A DNA stretch of 48,703 nt from Geminicoccaceae bacterium (GCA_025054575.1 JANWZN010000007.1:1-48703), one strand, 5' to 3'. Counted from the first letter of the stretch, positions 7,787 through 17,466 are shown. Made by a program: numbers and translations. The notes: generated by a model not told the origin, from the letters alone.

Positions 7787-9156
7787 CGTCCCCTCGCCCC
7801 GCGTCGGACGACCTCCTGGAGCTCGGCGACGCTGCCGACCGGCTGGCCGTTGACGCTCTCGACGAGATCGCCTCGCCGCAGCCCGAGCCGAGCCGCGAAC
7901 CGGCCCGGCTCCGAGCCGAGCACAACGACACCGCGATCGACCCCGCCGAGCTGCAGTTCCTCGGCGAGGCCGGGAGTGAGCTCGCCGACCGTCAACCCGT
8001 CGAGCGGATGGCGCCCCTCGAGCCGGGTGACGTTCCTGGGTCGACGCTCCGGGGGCTCGATCGGCACCGCGACGATCCGCTCCTGCCCGCGTCGCCAGAC
8101 CTGGAGCCGGGCGCGGTCGCCGAGCGGGTTCAGACTCAAACGGTAGGAAAGGCTCGCCGGCTCGTCGACCGCGACCCCGTCGACGCTCAAGACGACGTCG
8201 CCCGCCTGCAGCCCGCCGCGTGCGGCGGGACCATCGCGCGCGACGCGTCGGACGAGGACCCCGCGCGGGCGATCGAGACCGAGGTTGCGGGCGAGCTCGG
8301 CGTCGACCGCCTGCAGTTCGGCACCGAGCCAGGGTCGAACGATCTCGCCGCGGCCGCCTTCGAGGGCGGCGAGCCGGGCGGCGACGAGATTGGCGGGAAC
8401 GGCGAAGCCGATCCCGATCGACCCGCCCGAGCGGGTGAAGATCGCGGTGTTGACCCCGATCAGCTTGCCGTCGAGGGTGACGAGCGCCCCGCCCGAATTG
8501 CCGGGGTTGATGGCGGCATCCGTCTGGATGAAGGAGACGTCCTTCTCGAGCGAGGGGTGGGTACGGCTCTTGGCCGAGACGATTCCCGAGGTGACGGTCT
8601 GGCCGATGCCGAACGGGTTGCCGATCGCGAGCACGACATCGCCGACCTCGATGGCGTCCGAATCGCCGAGTGCCACCGTCGGCAGCCGCTCGCCACCGGT
8701 CTCGATCCGCAAGAAGGCCAAGTCGCTACCGCGATCGGAGCCGAGGATGCGGGCGGCGAACGACCGGCGATCGGCGAGCACGACCTCGATCTCCTCCGCC
8801 CCCTCCACGACGTGATGGTTGGTCACCACGAGCCCATCGGGTCGCAGGATCACGCCGGAGCCGAGCGAGGTCTCGATCCGCTGGCGCGGCCGGGCGAGCG
8901 GGCCGGGCCCGCCGAAGAAGAACTGGAAGAAGGGATCGTCGAACAGCGGCTCGTGCGCGACCGTCACTTTGCGGCTCGTGATGCTGACCACGGCCGGTGC
9001 GACGCGGCGCACCACCGGTGCGAAGGACAGCCTGACGGTGGCGCTGTCGGAGGGAACCGTCCGCTCGACCGGCTGCGCGTCGCTCCTCGCGCAGCCGCCG
9101 AGGACGAGCGGGACGAGCAGGAGCGCCGCGGCGATCCGCTGCGCAACGCGGCGCAT
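7732..9156 (-). CDS. degQ: Do-family (DegP/DegQ) periplasmic serine protease, probable lipoprotein
   Basis: The protein has 474 residues. Its signal sequence ends in a lipobox-like LGGC with C22, so the mature enzyme may be lipid-anchored. The trypsin-like triad is H115 (in TNHHVVEGA), D145 (in RGSDLAFL) and S221 (in NPGNSGGAL). Two PDZ domains follow, around residues 270-370 (GDVVLSVDGVAVDEPAS) and 385-474 (GDLVESVNGQPVGS). The family degrades or refolds damaged envelope proteins. A Do-type protease after rplQ and before rarA is a familiar alphaproteobacterial arrangement. It begins 25 bp past rplQ, so it may be read through from the alpha operon. The DegQ/DegP/MucD subgroup is not settled by sequence inspection. 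Confidence 0.9.
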   Translation of the reverse strand: MRRVAQRIAAALLLVPLVLGGCARSDAQPVERTVPSDSATVRLSFAPVVRRVAPAVVSITSRKVTVAHEPLFDDPFFQFFFGGPGPLARPRQRIETSLGSGVILRPDGLVVTNHHVVEGAEEIEVVLADRRSFAARILGSDRGSDLAFLRIETGGERLPTVALGDSDAIEVGDVVLAIGNPFGIGQTVTSGIVSAKSRTHPSLEKDVSFIQTDAAINPGNSGGALVTLDGKLIGVNTAIFTRSGGSIGIGFAVPANLVAARLAALEGGRGEIVRPWLGAELQAVDAELARNLGLDRPRGVLVRRVARDGPAARGGLQAGDVVLSVDGVAVDEPASLSYRLSLNPLGDRARLQVWRRGQERIVAVPIEPPERRPRNVTRLEGRHPLDGLTVGELTPGLAEELQLGGVDRGVVVLGSEPGRFAARLGLRRGDLVESVNGQPVGSVAELQEVVRRGARGRWQIGVRRGDQQLVLSVG

Positions 9157-9181
9157 CGCCGAGCCCCGCCGCTTGCCCGCT

Positions 9182-9607
9182 TCAGCCCACGGCCTGCTCC
9201 GCTGCGGCGGCCGAGGCGAGCGGGCCCGAGTCCACCCCCTTGGCCGCGACGTCGCGATCGACGAGCTCGATGATCGCGACCGGGGCGCTGTCGCCCTGGC
9301 GGTAGCCGGCCTTGAGGATCCGGCAATAGCCGCCCGGCCGTTCCTTGTAGCGCGGACCCAGCACGTCGATCAGCTTGGCCGCGGTCGCTTCCGAGCGGGT
9401 CCGGGCGATCAAGAGGCGCCGGGCGTGCAGGTCGCCCCGCTTGCCGAGCGTGATGAGCTTTTCAACCACCGGCCGGAGCTCTTTGGCCTTGGGCAGCGTG
9501 GTCGTGATCTGCTCGTGCTTGACCAGGGCCTGCGCCAGGTTCGCGAGCAGGGCCTTGCGGTGCTCCCAGGTGCGGCTCAGGTTGCGGCCGCGCTTTCGAT
9601 GACGCAT
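9182..9607 (-). CDS. rplQ: 50S ribosomal protein L17
   Basis: The protein has 141 residues. It opens [20 protein letters not shown] and has the L17 core [20 protein letters not shown] and [20 protein letters not shown]. It is the last gene of the alpha operon, 58 bp after rpoA. The C-terminal ~25 residues are a loose Ala/Gly-rich tail, as in many alphaproteobacterial L17 proteins. Confidence 0.97.
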   Translation of the reverse strand: MRHRKRGRNLSRTWEHRKALLANLAQALVKHEQITTTLPKAKELRPVVEKLITLGKRGDLHARRLLIARTRSEATAAKLIDVLGPRYKERPGGYCRILKAGYRQGDSAPVAIIELVDRDVAAKGVDSGPLASAAAAEQAVG

Positions 9608-9665
9608 CGCTCTTCGTCCTCGATCCGTCGGCCGAGCCCGCGGCCCGGCTCGTTGTCCGCCTGCC

Positions 9666-10682
9666 TCAGAACGGCTCCTCGACTTTGCGGGCCAGCTCCT
9701 CGATGTTCTCCGGCGGCCAGCCCGGCACCTCCATGCCCAGATGGAGGCCCATCTGCGCTAGCACTTCCTTGATTTCGTTCAAGGACTTGCGGCCGAAGTT
9801 CGGGGTCCGCAACATCTCTGCCTCGGTCTTCTGCACGAGATCGCCGATGTAGACGATGTTGTCGTTCTTGAGGCAGTTGGCCGAGCGCACCGAGAGCTCG
9901 AGTTCGTCGACTTTGCGCAACAAATTCGGATTGAACGGCAGCTCCGGCCGCCGCTCGCTCGGCATCGCGAGGTGCGGCTCCTCGAAGTTGATGAAGAGCT
10001 GGAGCTGATCCTGGAGGATCCGGGCGGCGTAGGCGACCGCGTCCTCCGGCGCCACCGAGCCGTCCGTCTCGACCTGCATGATCAACTTGTCGTAGTCGGT
10101 CTGCTGGCCGACACGGGCGTTGTCGACCCGGTAGGCCACTTTACGGACCGGGCTGTAGATCGCGTCGATCGCGATGAGCCCGATCGGCGCGTCCTCGCCC
10201 TTGTTGAGGTGCGCCGGCACGTAGCCCTTGCCGCTGTTGATGGTGAGCTCCATCGACAGCTTGCCGCCCTGGTCGACGTGGCAGATCACGTGGTCGGGAT
10301 CCATGATCTCGATTTCGGATCCTGCCTCGATCATGCCGGCGGTCACGACCTTGGGCCCTTCGACCCGGAGCGTGGCCCGACGCGGCCCCTCGGCGTGCAG
10401 CCGCAGCCCGAGCTGCTTGAGGTTGAGGACGATGTCGGTGACGTCCTCGCGCACGCCCGGGATCGTCGAGAACTCGTGCAGCACCCCGTCGATCTGGATG
10501 GCGGTCACCGCCGCACCCTGCAGCGAGGAGAGAAGCACCCGCCGGAGCGCGTTGCCGAGCGTGATGCCGAAGCCGCGCTCGAGGGGCTCGACGATCAAGA
10601 TCGCCTCGCGATCGGGCCGCCGGCCCGGCTGGACCTCGAGCTTCTGCGGCTTGATCAGCTCCTGCCAGTTCCTCTGGATCAA
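9666..10682 (-). CDS. rpoA: RNA polymerase alpha subunit
   Basis: The protein has 338 residues. The assembly domain has [20 protein letters not shown]. The C-terminal domain has '[20 protein letters not shown]' and [14 protein letters not shown], which contact UP-element DNA and activators. I chose the TTG at 10680-10682 as start because the protein then begins [12 protein letters not shown], the usual alphaproteobacterial N-terminus, and GAGGTGG precedes it by a few bases. An in-frame ATG at 10698 ([11 protein letters not shown]) is the alternative, but it has no comparable ribosome site. The gene lies 100 bp after rpsK, an unusually long gap for this operon; the gap holds a small hairpin. 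Confidence 0.95.
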   Translation of the reverse strand: MIQRNWQELIKPQKLEVQPGRRPDREAILIVEPLERGFGITLGNALRRVLLSSLQGAAVTAIQIDGVLHEFSTIPGVREDVTDIVLNLKQLGLRLHAEGPRRATLRVEGPKVVTAGMIEAGSEIEIMDPDHVICHVDQGGKLSMELTINSGKGYVPAHLNKGEDAPIGLIAIDAIYSPVRKVAYRVDNARVGQQTDYDKLIMQVETDGSVAPEDAVAYAARILQDQLQLFINFEEPHLAMPSERRPELPFNPNLLRKVDELELSVRSANCLKNDNIVYIGDLVQKTEAEMLRTPNFGRKSLNEIKEVLAQMGLHLGMEVPGWPPENIEELARKVEEPF

Positions 10683-10730
10683 CGGACCACCTCGCATCTG
10701 CACGGCTGCGATGCCCAATGCGTTGAGGCC

Positions 10731-10745
10731 CGCGAGCCGCTCGCG
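10731..10745 (-). other. Hairpin in the rpsK-rpoA leader
   Basis: Arms CGCGAG and CTCGCG (6 bp, 3-nt loop) lie about 50 nt ahead of the rpoA TTG start. There is no T-run after it, so it does not look like a terminator. A role in rpoA translation or message processing would be inference. Confidence 0.35.
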
Positions 10746-10782
10746 CGGCCCGGGGCCGGTTGCCACGAACGACACCGAAAAC

Positions 10783-11175
10783 TCAGACGCGGCGGCGCTT
10801 GCGCGGCCGGCATCCGTTGTGCGGGATCGGCGTCACGTCCCGGATCGAGGTGATGGTGAAGCCTACGGCCTGCAAGGCGCGCAGCGCCGATTCGCGTCCC
10901 GACCCCGGCCCGCGGACCTCCACCTCCAGGGTCCGCATCCCGTGGTCCATCGCCTTGCGCCCGGCGGCTTCCGCGGCGACCTGCGCGGCGAAGGGTGTGG
11001 ACTTGCGCGAGCCCTTGAAGCCCTGCGAGCCGGCAGACGCCCAGGCGATCGTGTTGCCCTGCGCGTCGGTGATGGTAATCATGGTGTTGTTGAAGGTCGC
11101 GGCGACGTGCGCCACGCCCGAGGTGATGTTCTTGCGCTCGCGTCGGCGAACGCGGGTCTGGGTCTCGGTGGCCAT
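10783..11175 (-). CDS. rpsK: 30S ribosomal protein S11
   Basis: The protein has 130 residues. It has the S11 core [19 protein letters not shown], '[20 protein letters not shown]' and the invariant C-terminal [13 protein letters not shown]11 forms part of the platform that lines the mRNA exit channel with S7. It begins 3 bp after the rpsM stop, so the two are likely translated together. Confidence 0.97.
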   Translation of the reverse strand: MATETQTRVRRRERKNITSGVAHVAATFNNTMITITDAQGNTIAWASAGSQGFKGSRKSTPFAAQVAAEAAGRKAMDHGMRTLEVEVRGPGSGRESALRALQAVGFTITSIRDVTPIPHNGCRPRKRRRV

Positions 11176-11178
11176 GGC

Positions 11179-11559
<381 letters not shown>

Positions 11560-11574
11560 GTCACACTCTCCTGG

Positions 11575-11590
11575 GCTCGTCCCGACGAGC
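11575..11590 (-). other. Leader hairpin just upstream of the rpsM Shine-Dalgarno
   Basis: GCTCGT and ACGAGC form a 6-bp stem with a 4-nt loop, ending a few bases before the AGGAGAG site of rpsM. Its place in the short alpha-operon leader suits translational control, but no known ribosomal-protein target structure was recognised. Confidence 0.4.
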
Positions 11591-11637
11591 ACCGCGCGCG
11601 AGCGCCTCTTCCGGCACCGCGCCCGAAAAGCTCGCGG

Positions 11638-11665
11638 AGTATAGGCAGTTCGGCTCGACCGTCAA
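11638..11665 (-). promoter_or_regulatory. Probable sigma-70 promoter of the alpha operon
   Basis: On the minus strand, TTGACG (11660-11665) and TATACT (11638-11643) are separated by 16 bp. Each box matches 5 of 6 consensus bases. The adk stop codon TGA (11662-11664) lies within the -35 box. A start near 11631 would leave a ~70-nt leader to rpsM. Confidence 0.7.
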
Positions 11666-12318
11666 CCGGCGATATCCTCCAGCGCGCGGCGGATCGCCGC
11701 GGTCACCTCGGCGATCGGCGCCATCCCGTCGACCGTCCGCAACAGGCCGCGCTGCCGGTAGAACGGCAGCAAGGGCGCCGTCTGCGCGGCATAGGCCTGC
11801 AGCCGCGTGCGCACCGCTTCGGCGTTGTCGTCCTTGCGGCGGACGAACTCGGTGCCGCCGCAGACGTCGCACACGCCCTCGACCGCCGGCCGCTTGAAGC
11901 GATCGTGGTAGCCGGCGCCGCACTTGGCGCACGCGAACCGCCCGGCGATGCGCTCGACCAGCGCCTCGGTGTCGACTGCGAGCTCGATCACCGCGTCGAG
12001 CTTCTCGCCGCGCTCGGCCAAGAGCCGCTCGAGCGCCTCGGCCTGGGCGACCGTCCGCGGGAACCCGTCGAGGACGAAGCCCCTGGCGCAGTCCGGCGAG
12101 CGCAGCCGCTCGGCGATCACGCCGATCATGATCTCGTCGGAGACGAGCTCGCCCCGCTCCATGACCGCCTTGGCCTGCCGGCCGATCTCGGTACCCGCGG
12201 CGACCGCAGCGCGCAGCATGTCGCCGGTCGAGAGCTGCGGGATCCCGTAGCGCTCCTTGAGCCACTGCGCCTGGGTTCCCTTGCCGGCGCCCGGCGGGCC
12301 GAGCAGGACGAGCCTCAT
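11662..12318 (-). CDS. adk: Adenylate kinase, zinc-LID form
   Basis: The protein has 218 residues. The P-loop is GPPGAGKGT at residues 7-15, with LSTGDMLRAA and GFVLDGFPRTVAQAEAL for AMP binding. The long LID carries C130, C133, C150 and C153 in a CxxC...CxxC arrangement that should hold zinc. Many Gram-negative adenylate kinases have instead a His/Ser/Asp/Thr hydrogen-bond network there. The enzyme interconverts ATP+AMP and 2 ADP. The ATG overlaps the secY stop (ATGA at 12315-12318), so adk is coupled to secY in the spc operon. Confidence 0.96.
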   Translation of the reverse strand: MRLVLLGPPGAGKGTQAQWLKERYGIPQLSTGDMLRAAVAAGTEIGRQAKAVMERGELVSDEIMIGVIAERLRSPDCARGFVLDGFPRTVAQAEALERLLAERGEKLDAVIELAVDTEALVERIAGRFACAKCGAGYHDRFKRPAVEGVCDVCGGTEFVRRKDDNAEAVRTRLQAYAAQTAPLLPFYRQRGLLRTVDGMAPIAEVTAAIRRALEDIAG

Positions 12319-13661
12319 CCGCGTCTCCCGCGCAGCCGCGCCTTCTTGATGAGCCCCTCGTATTGATGCGCGATCAGGTGCGACTGGATCTGCGCCACCG
12401 TGTCCATCGTCACCGATACGACGATCAGGAGCGAGGTGCCGCCGAAATAGAACGGCACGGCATATTGCGCGATCAGCACCTCGGGCAGGACGCAGACCGC
12501 CGCGAGGTAGATCGCGCCCACCGCGGTCAGGCGGGTGAGCACGTAATCGAGATATTCGGCCGTGCGCTGCCCCGGCCGAATGCCGGGGATGAAGCCGCCG
12601 TGCTTCTTGAGATTCTCGGCCGTCTCCTGCGGATTGAAGACGATCGAGGTGTAGAAGAAGGCGAAGAACACGATGAGTGCGACGTAGATCGCGATGTGCA
12701 GCGGCTGGCCGTAGCCGAGCGCGGTCGTGATCACGATCAGCCACTCCGGACCGCCCTGGCCCGTGAAGCTGCCGATCGTGGCCGGCAACAACAGCAACGA
12801 ACTCGCGAATATCGCCGGGATGACGCCCGCGGTGTTGAGCTTCAAGGGCAGATGCGTGCTCTCGCCGCCGAACATCCGGTTCCCGCCCACCATCCGCTTC
12901 GGATACTGGACCAAGAGCCGGCGTTGCGCGCGCTCGACGAAGACGATGAAGGTGATGACCGCGGCCGCCATCACGATCAGCAAGAGGATGAAGATCGTCG
13001 ACATCGCACCGGTGCGGCCGAGCTCGAGCAGGGCCGCCAGTGCGGAAGGCAGGCCCGCGATGATGCCGACGAAGATGATCAGCGAGATGCCGTTGCCGAT
13101 TCCGCGCGCGGTGATCTGCTCGCCGAGCCACATCAAGAACACGGTACCGCCCACGATCGTGATCACGGTCGTGATGCGGAAGAACCAGCCCGGATCGATC
13201 ACCGCCGAGCCGTTCGGCCCGCTCGTCGCCTCGAGCCCGATCGCCATCCCCCAGGCCTGGAAGGCGGCGAGTACGACGGTCAGGTAGCGAGTGTACTGGT
13301 TGATCTTCTTGCGGCCGGTCTCGCCTTCCTTCTTGAGCTGCTCGAGCGTCGGCGAGACCGCTGTCATCAACTGCAGAATGATCGAGGCCGAGATGTAGGG
13401 CAGGATGCCGAGCGCGAAGATCGACATCCGCTCGAGGGCGCCTCCTGCGAACATGTTGAACATGCCGAGGATGCCGCCGCGCTGCTGGGCGAAGATCTGG
13501 GCCATGATCGCCGGGTCGATCCCGGGCAACGGCACGTAGGTGCCGAGCCGGTAGACGATCAGGCAACCGAGCGTGAACCAGATCCGCTTCTTGAGCTCGG
13601 TGGCCTTGCTGAAGGCGCCGAAATTGATCGCGCTCGCGAGCTGCTCGGCCGTCGAGGCCAT
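12315..13661 (-). CDS. secY: Protein translocase subunit SecY
   Basis: The protein has 448 residues and about ten hydrophobic segments. It opens with the amphipathic N-terminal part and 'RIWFTLGCLIVYRLGTYVPL'. Plug-region residues 'GGILGMFNMFAGGALERMSI' follow. Later come 'LPLKLNTAGVIPAIFASSLL' and 'GGFIPGIRPGQRTAEYLDYV'. It forms the protein-conducting channel with SecE, encoded at the other end of this block, and SecG. It lies 11 bp after rplO and overlaps adk. Confidence 0.97.
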   Translation of the reverse strand: MASTAEQLASAINFGAFSKATELKKRIWFTLGCLIVYRLGTYVPLPGIDPAIMAQIFAQQRGGILGMFNMFAGGALERMSIFALGILPYISASIILQLMTAVSPTLEQLKKEGETGRKKINQYTRYLTVVLAAFQAWGMAIGLEATSGPNGSAVIDPGWFFRITTVITIVGGTVFLMWLGEQITARGIGNGISLIIFVGIIAGLPSALAALLELGRTGAMSTIFILLLIVMAAAVITFIVFVERAQRRLLVQYPKRMVGGNRMFGGESTHLPLKLNTAGVIPAIFASSLLLLPATIGSFTGQGGPEWLIVITTALGYGQPLHIAIYVALIVFFAFFYTSIVFNPQETAENLKKHGGFIPGIRPGQRTAEYLDYVLTRLTAVGAIYLAAVCVLPEVLIAQYAVPFYFGGTSLLIVVSVTMDTVAQIQSHLIAHQYEGLIKKARLRGRRG

Positions 13662-13672
13662 CGTCCTGCCCT

Positions 13673-14152
13673 TCAGCCGGCCGCCGGCTCGGTACCCGGC
13701 AGGATCACTTTGCCGCCCGCCCGCTCGACCGCCTCGATCGCCTTCTTGGACGCGTGCGCGACCTCGAGGGTGAGCGGCACCGCGAGCTCGCCGCGCCCGA
13801 GCAGCCGCACCCCGTCGCGGGTCCGCCGGATCACCCCCGCCTCGACCAGCTTGGCACCGTCGAGCACCGCCCCGGCCGCGATCTTGCCGGCCTCGACCGC
13901 CTCTTGCAGCGTGTCGAGGTTGAGGACCGCGAACTCGCCGCGGGTCGGGTTCTTGAAGCCGCGCTTGGGCAACCGCCGATAAATCGGCATCTGCCCACCT
14001 TCGAACCAGGGCGGCTTCGGGTTGCTGCGGCGCGCCTTGGCACCTTTGTGCCCCTTGCCGGCGGTCTTGCCGAGCCCCGAGCCGATGCCGCGGCCGAGCC
14101 GCTTCTTGGCCGAGCGGGCGCCCGGGTTGTCGCTGAGCTCGTTGAGCTTCAT
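13673..14152 (-). CDS. rplO: 50S ribosomal protein L15
   Basis: The protein has 159 residues. It opens MKLNELSDNPGARSAKKRLG, then RGIGSGLGKTAGKGHKGAKA and 'RSNPKPPWFEGGQMPIYRRL'. The Gly/Lys-rich N-terminal half threads into 23S rRNA. It is 10 bp after rpmD in the spc operon. Confidence 0.97.
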   Translation of the reverse strand: MKLNELSDNPGARSAKKRLGRGIGSGLGKTAGKGHKGAKARRSNPKPPWFEGGQMPIYRRLPKRGFKNPTRGEFAVLNLDTLQEAVEAGKIAAGAVLDGAKLVEAGVIRRTRDGVRLLGRGELAVPLTLEVAHASKKAIEAVERAGGKVILPGTEPAAG

Positions 14153-14162
14153 CTCTCCATCC

Positions 14163-14366
14163 TCACCCGCGCTCCTCGGCGCCGACCGGCTCGACCCGCA
14201 ACAGATGCTTGACCTTCTCGATCCGCCCGCGATTGGCCGGCGTGTCGTCGACGACGCGCGAACGGTGCAGCTTGTTGAGCCCGAGGCAGACCAGCGTGGC
14301 CCGCTGGTCGGCCGGCCTGCCGATCGGGCTGCCGATCTGGGTGATCTTGAGCTTGCCGCCGCTCAC
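14163..14366 (-). CDS. rpmD: 50S ribosomal protein L30
   Basis: The protein has 67 residues and starts at GTG 14364-14366: [18 protein letters not shown], then [26 protein letters not shown] lies 7 nt upstream, which decides this start; the frame stays open upstream through rpsE without a site. The C-terminal tail '[11 protein letters not shown]' is slightly longer than usual. Confidence 0.93.
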   Translation of the reverse strand: MSGGKLKITQIGSPIGRPADQRATLVCLGLNKLHRSRVVDDTPANRGRIEKVKHLLRVEPVGAEERG

Positions 14367-14398
14367 CGCTCGTTCCTCCACCTCGCCCCTCGGCCGGC

Positions 14399-14956
14399 TC
14401 ACTCGGCCCGCGCCGCCTCGACGCCCTCGCGGCGGCCGATCAGATCGCTCACCTTTTTGCCGCGCTTGGCCGCGACCGTGCGCGGCGAGCAGACCTTGCC
14501 GAGTGCTGCGAAGGTCGCCTTGACCATGTTGTGCGGATTGTTCGAGCCCAACGATTTGGCGACCACGTCGCCGATCCCGAGTGCTTCGAACACCGCCCGC
14601 ATCGGCCCGCCGGCGATGATCCCGGTCCCCGGCGGGGCGGCGCGCAGCACGACGCTGCCGGCCCCGAAGCGGCCCTCGACGTCGTGGTGCAGCGTGCGGC
14701 CCTGCCGCAGCGGCACCCGAACCATCGATCGCTTGGCCTGCTCGGTCGCCTTCCTGACCGCCTCGGGCACCTCGCGCGCCTTGCCCGAGCCGTAGCCGAC
14801 GCGGCCTTTGCCGTCGCCGACCACGACCAGAGCCGAGAAGCCGAAGCGCCGGCCGCCTTTGACCACCTTGGCGACGCGGTTGACGCTGACGAGCCGATCG
14901 ATCAGCTCGCTCTCGCCGCGCTCTTCGCCACCCGCCCGCTCGCGTCCCCGTGCCAT
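14399..14956 (-). CDS. rpsE: 30S ribosomal protein S5
   Basis: The protein has 185 residues. It reads [40 protein letters not shown] and '[20 protein letters not shown]', the double-stranded RNA-binding and S5 core. S5 lines the mRNA entry channel and affects fidelity. It is 14 bp after rplR. Confidence 0.97.
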   Translation of the reverse strand: MARGRERAGGEERGESELIDRLVSVNRVAKVVKGGRRFGFSALVVVGDGKGRVGYGSGKAREVPEAVRKATEQAKRSMVRVPLRQGRTLHHDVEGRFGAGSVVLRAAPPGTGIIAGGPMRAVFEALGIGDVVAKSLGSNNPHNMVKATFAALGKVCSPRTVAAKRGKKVSDLIGRREGVEAARAE

Positions 14957-14970
14957 GACCGTCCCCGTCC

Positions 14971-15333
14971 TCAGAACACGAGCCCGCCCTCGCGGGCGCC
15001 CTCGGCCAGGGCCTGGACCCGGCCATGATAACGATAGCCGCCGCGGTCGAACACCACCGCCTCGATCCCGGCCGCCTTGGCCCGCTGGGCGAGCAGGAGC
15101 CCGACACGCTTGGCGGCCTCCTTGTCGGCGCCGGTCTTGAGCTGGCCCTTGAGCTCCTTGTCCAGCGTCGAGGCGGCCGCGAGCGTCCGGCCCTGGGCAT
15201 CGTCGATGATCTGGCCGTAGATGTGACGGCTCGAGCGGAACACGGTCAACCGCGGCCGCCCGCCCGCTTCGGTACGAATCCGATAGCGGACCCGCCGCGC
15301 CCGTCGCTCGAACCGCTCGTCTGCGCTCAGCAT
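14971..15333 (-). CDS. rplR: 50S ribosomal protein L18
   Basis: The protein has 120 residues from ATG 15331-15333. It contains [40 protein letters not shown] and '[20 protein letters not shown]'. It binds 5S rRNA with L5. The junction with rplF reads GTGAGCATG: a GTG two codons earlier overlaps the rplF stop and could also start the protein. The ATG just after the stop is preferred. Confidence 0.95.
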   Translation of the reverse strand: MLSADERFERRARRVRYRIRTEAGGRPRLTVFRSSRHIYGQIIDDAQGRTLAAASTLDKELKGQLKTGADKEAAKRVGLLLAQRAKAAGIEAVVFDRGGYRYHGRVQALAEGAREGGLVF

Positions 15334-15335
15334 GC

Positions 15336-15869
15336 TCACTTCTTCTTGCCTTCCTTGCGGAGGATCACCTCCTCCGCGTATTTGATGCCTTTGCCCTTGT
15401 AAGGCTCCGGCTTGCGGAAGCTGCGGATCTCGGCCGCGATCTGGCCGACCTTCTGCTTGTCGGCACCGCTGATCGTGATCTGGGTCGGGCTCTCGCAGGT
15501 GATCTTGATGTCCGGCGGGATCGCGTACTTGATGTCGTGGCTGAAGCCGAGCTGCAGCGTCAAGAACTTGCCGTCGGCGGCGGCGCGATAGCCGACCCCG
15601 TTGATCTCGAGCTTGCGCGAGAAACCCTCGGCCACGCCCTTGACCAGATTGGCGACCAGGGAGCGCGACAGCCCCCACATCGCCTTGGCCCGCTGCTCGG
15701 CCGATCTCGGCTTGACGACGATCTTGCCGGCCTCGAGCGCGACCGTGACCTCGGGCGGCAGGACCTGGGCGAGCTCGCCGAGCTTGCCCTTGGCCCGCAC
15801 GGTGTTGCCCTCGACCGCGACGGTGACACCGGCGGGTACCGGGACGGGATGTTTGCCGATCCGCGACAT
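15336..15869 (-). CDS. rplF: 50S ribosomal protein L6
   Basis: The protein has 177 residues. It opens [20 protein letters not shown], with '[20 protein letters not shown]' and a C-terminal [20 protein letters not shown]. The duplicated L6 fold sits near the factor-binding site of the 50S subunit. It is 2 bp after rpsH. Confidence 0.97.
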   Translation of the reverse strand: MSRIGKHPVPVPAGVTVAVEGNTVRAKGKLGELAQVLPPEVTVALEAGKIVVKPRSAEQRAKAMWGLSRSLVANLVKGVAEGFSRKLEINGVGYRAAADGKFLTLQLGFSHDIKYAIPPDIKITCESPTQITISGADKQKVGQIAAEIRSFRKPEPYKGKGIKYAEEVILRKEGKKK

Positions 15870-15871
15870 GC

Positions 15872-16270
15872 TCAGAACACCGTGCAGAGGATCTCGCCGC
15901 CGACCTTGAGCTCGCGCGCCTCCGCATCCGACAGGACGCCGCGCGGGGTCGACAGGATCGCGATGCCGAGGCCGTTGTAGACCTGCGGCAGATCCTTGAC
16001 CCCGGCGTAGATGCGCCTGCCCGGCTTGGAGACGCGCGTGATCTCGCGGATCACCGGCTCGCCGTTGTGGTACTTGAGCTCGATCGCCAGCTCCCGGATT
16101 CCCGGCCGCACGTCGATCGTCTCGTAATTGCGGATGTAGCCCTCGCGCTTGAGGACCTCCAGCACGTTCATCCGCAGCTTCGAAGCCGGCGAGCGGACCA
16201 CCGCCTTCTGCGCCCGCTGGCCGTTGCGGATGCGGGTCAGCATGTCGCCGAGCGGATCAGAGCCCACCAT
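15872..16270 (-). CDS. rpsH: 30S ribosomal protein S8
   Basis: The protein has 132 residues. It opens [20 protein letters not shown] and ends with '[20 protein letters not shown]' and GGEILCTVF. In E. coli S8 binds its own spc message as the operon repressor; no matching site was confirmed here. Confidence 0.97.
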   Translation of the reverse strand: MVGSDPLGDMLTRIRNGQRAQKAVVRSPASKLRMNVLEVLKREGYIRNYETIDVRPGIRELAIELKYHNGEPVIREITRVSKPGRRIYAGVKDLPQVYNGLGIAILSTPRGVLSDAEARELKVGGEILCTVF

Positions 16271-16285
16271 CGTCGTTCCCCGCCC

Positions 16286-16591
16286 TCACCAGCTCGACTT
16301 GACGCAGCCCGGGATCTGCCCCTGGCTCGCGAGGTCGCGGAGCGCGATCCGCGACAGACCGAATTTCCGGTAGTAGCCGCGCGGCCGGCCGGTGAGCGTG
16401 CACCGGTTGCGCACGCGCACGGCGGCACCGTTGCGCGGCAACGCCGCCAGCGCGAGGGTCGCTTCGAACCGCTCCTCGGGATCGCGCCCCTTGTCCATCA
16501 CGATCTTCTTGAGCTCGGCGCGCTTGGCCTTGAACTTCGCGACCAGACGCCGGCGACGCTCGTTCTTCTCGATCGCGCTCTTCTTGGCCAT
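16286..16591 (-). CDS. rpsN: 30S ribosomal protein S14, long zinc-free form
   Basis: The protein has 101 residues, opening [20 protein letters not shown] and ending with [20 protein letters not shown]. The CxxC...CxxC zinc ribbon of the short S14 type is missing, so this is the long zinc-independent form. It sits between rplE (3 bp) and rpsH (15 bp). Confidence 0.97.
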   Translation of the reverse strand: MAKKSAIEKNERRRRLVAKFKAKRAELKKIVMDKGRDPEERFEATLALAALPRNGAAVRVRNRCTLTGRPRGYYRKFGLSRIALRDLASQGQIPGCVKSSW

Positions 16592-16594
16592 CGC

Positions 16595-17134
16595 TCACTT
16601 CCGGAACGGCATGTTGAAACCGGCGAGGAGCGCCTTCGCCTCCTCGTCGGTCTTGGCGGTGGTGCAGATGATGATGTCCATCCCCCGCACCTCGTCGATC
16701 TCGTCGTAGTTGATCTCGGGAAAGATGATCTGCTCTTTGATGCCGAAGGCGTAATTGCCGCGCCCGTCGAACGCCTTCTCGGGCACGCCGCGGAAATCGC
16801 GCACCCGCGGCAACGCGATGTTCACGAGCCGATCCAGGAACTCGTACATCCGCTCGCGCCGCAGCGTGACCTTGCAGCCGATCGCCATGCCCTTGCGGAC
16901 CTTGAAGTTGGCCACCGACTTGCGCGCCCGGCAGGGCACCGGCTTCTGGCCGGCGATCTGCGCCATGTCGCGCATCGCGTTGTCGAGCTTCTTGCGGTCG
17001 GCGACCGCTTCTCCGACGCCCATGTTGAGCACGATCTTCTCGAGCCGCGGCACCTGCATCGGGTTCTTGTAGCCGAACCGGTCGACGAGCTGCGGCCGGA
17101 TCGTCCGCTCGTAATGCTCTTTGAGCCTGGTCAT
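16595..17134 (-). CDS. rplE: 50S ribosomal protein L5
   Basis: The protein has 179 residues. It opens [20 protein letters not shown], with '[20 protein letters not shown]' and '[20 protein letters not shown]'. L5 binds 5S rRNA and contacts the P-site tRNA and the 30S head. Confidence 0.97.
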   Translation of the reverse strand: MTRLKEHYERTIRPQLVDRFGYKNPMQVPRLEKIVLNMGVGEAVADRKKLDNAMRDMAQIAGQKPVPCRARKSVANFKVRKGMAIGCKVTLRRERMYEFLDRLVNIALPRVRDFRGVPEKAFDGRGNYAFGIKEQIIFPEINYDEIDEVRGMDIIICTTAKTDEEAKALLAGFNMPFRK

Positions 17135-17145
17135 CGCACGCGCCC

Positions 17146-17466
17146 TCAGCGATCGATCAGCTCGCCGGAGCGCTTGGCGTAGCGCACCTTGCGGCCGTCC
17201 TCGAGGAAGCGGAACCCGACCCGCGTCGGCTTGCCGTCCTTGGGGTCGAGGTGGGCGAGGTTGGCGAGGCTGATCGGTGCTTCCTTGGTCACGATCCCGC
17301 CCTGCGGGTTCTTGGCCGACGGCTTGGTGTGCCGCTTGACGAGCCGCACGCCCTGGACGATCGCCCGCCCCTCTTCGGGGAACACCTTCAAGACCTCGCC
17401 CTGCTTGCCCTTGTCGCGCCCGGTCGTCACCACGACCTTGTCGCCCTTCTTGATCTTCGCGGCCAT
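17146..17466 (-). CDS. rplX: 50S ribosomal protein L24
   Basis: The protein has 106 residues. It starts at ATG 17464-17466 and reads [20 protein letters not shown], the KOW motif, then [20 protein letters not shown]. It initiates 50S assembly. The start shares one base with the rplN stop (TGATG), so the pair is translationally coupled. Confidence 0.96.
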   Translation of the reverse strand: MAAKIKKGDKVVVTTGRDKGKQGEVLKVFPEEGRAIVQGVRLVKRHTKPSAKNPQGGIVTKEAPISLANLAHLDPKDGKPTRVGFRFLEDGRKVRYAKRSGELIDR

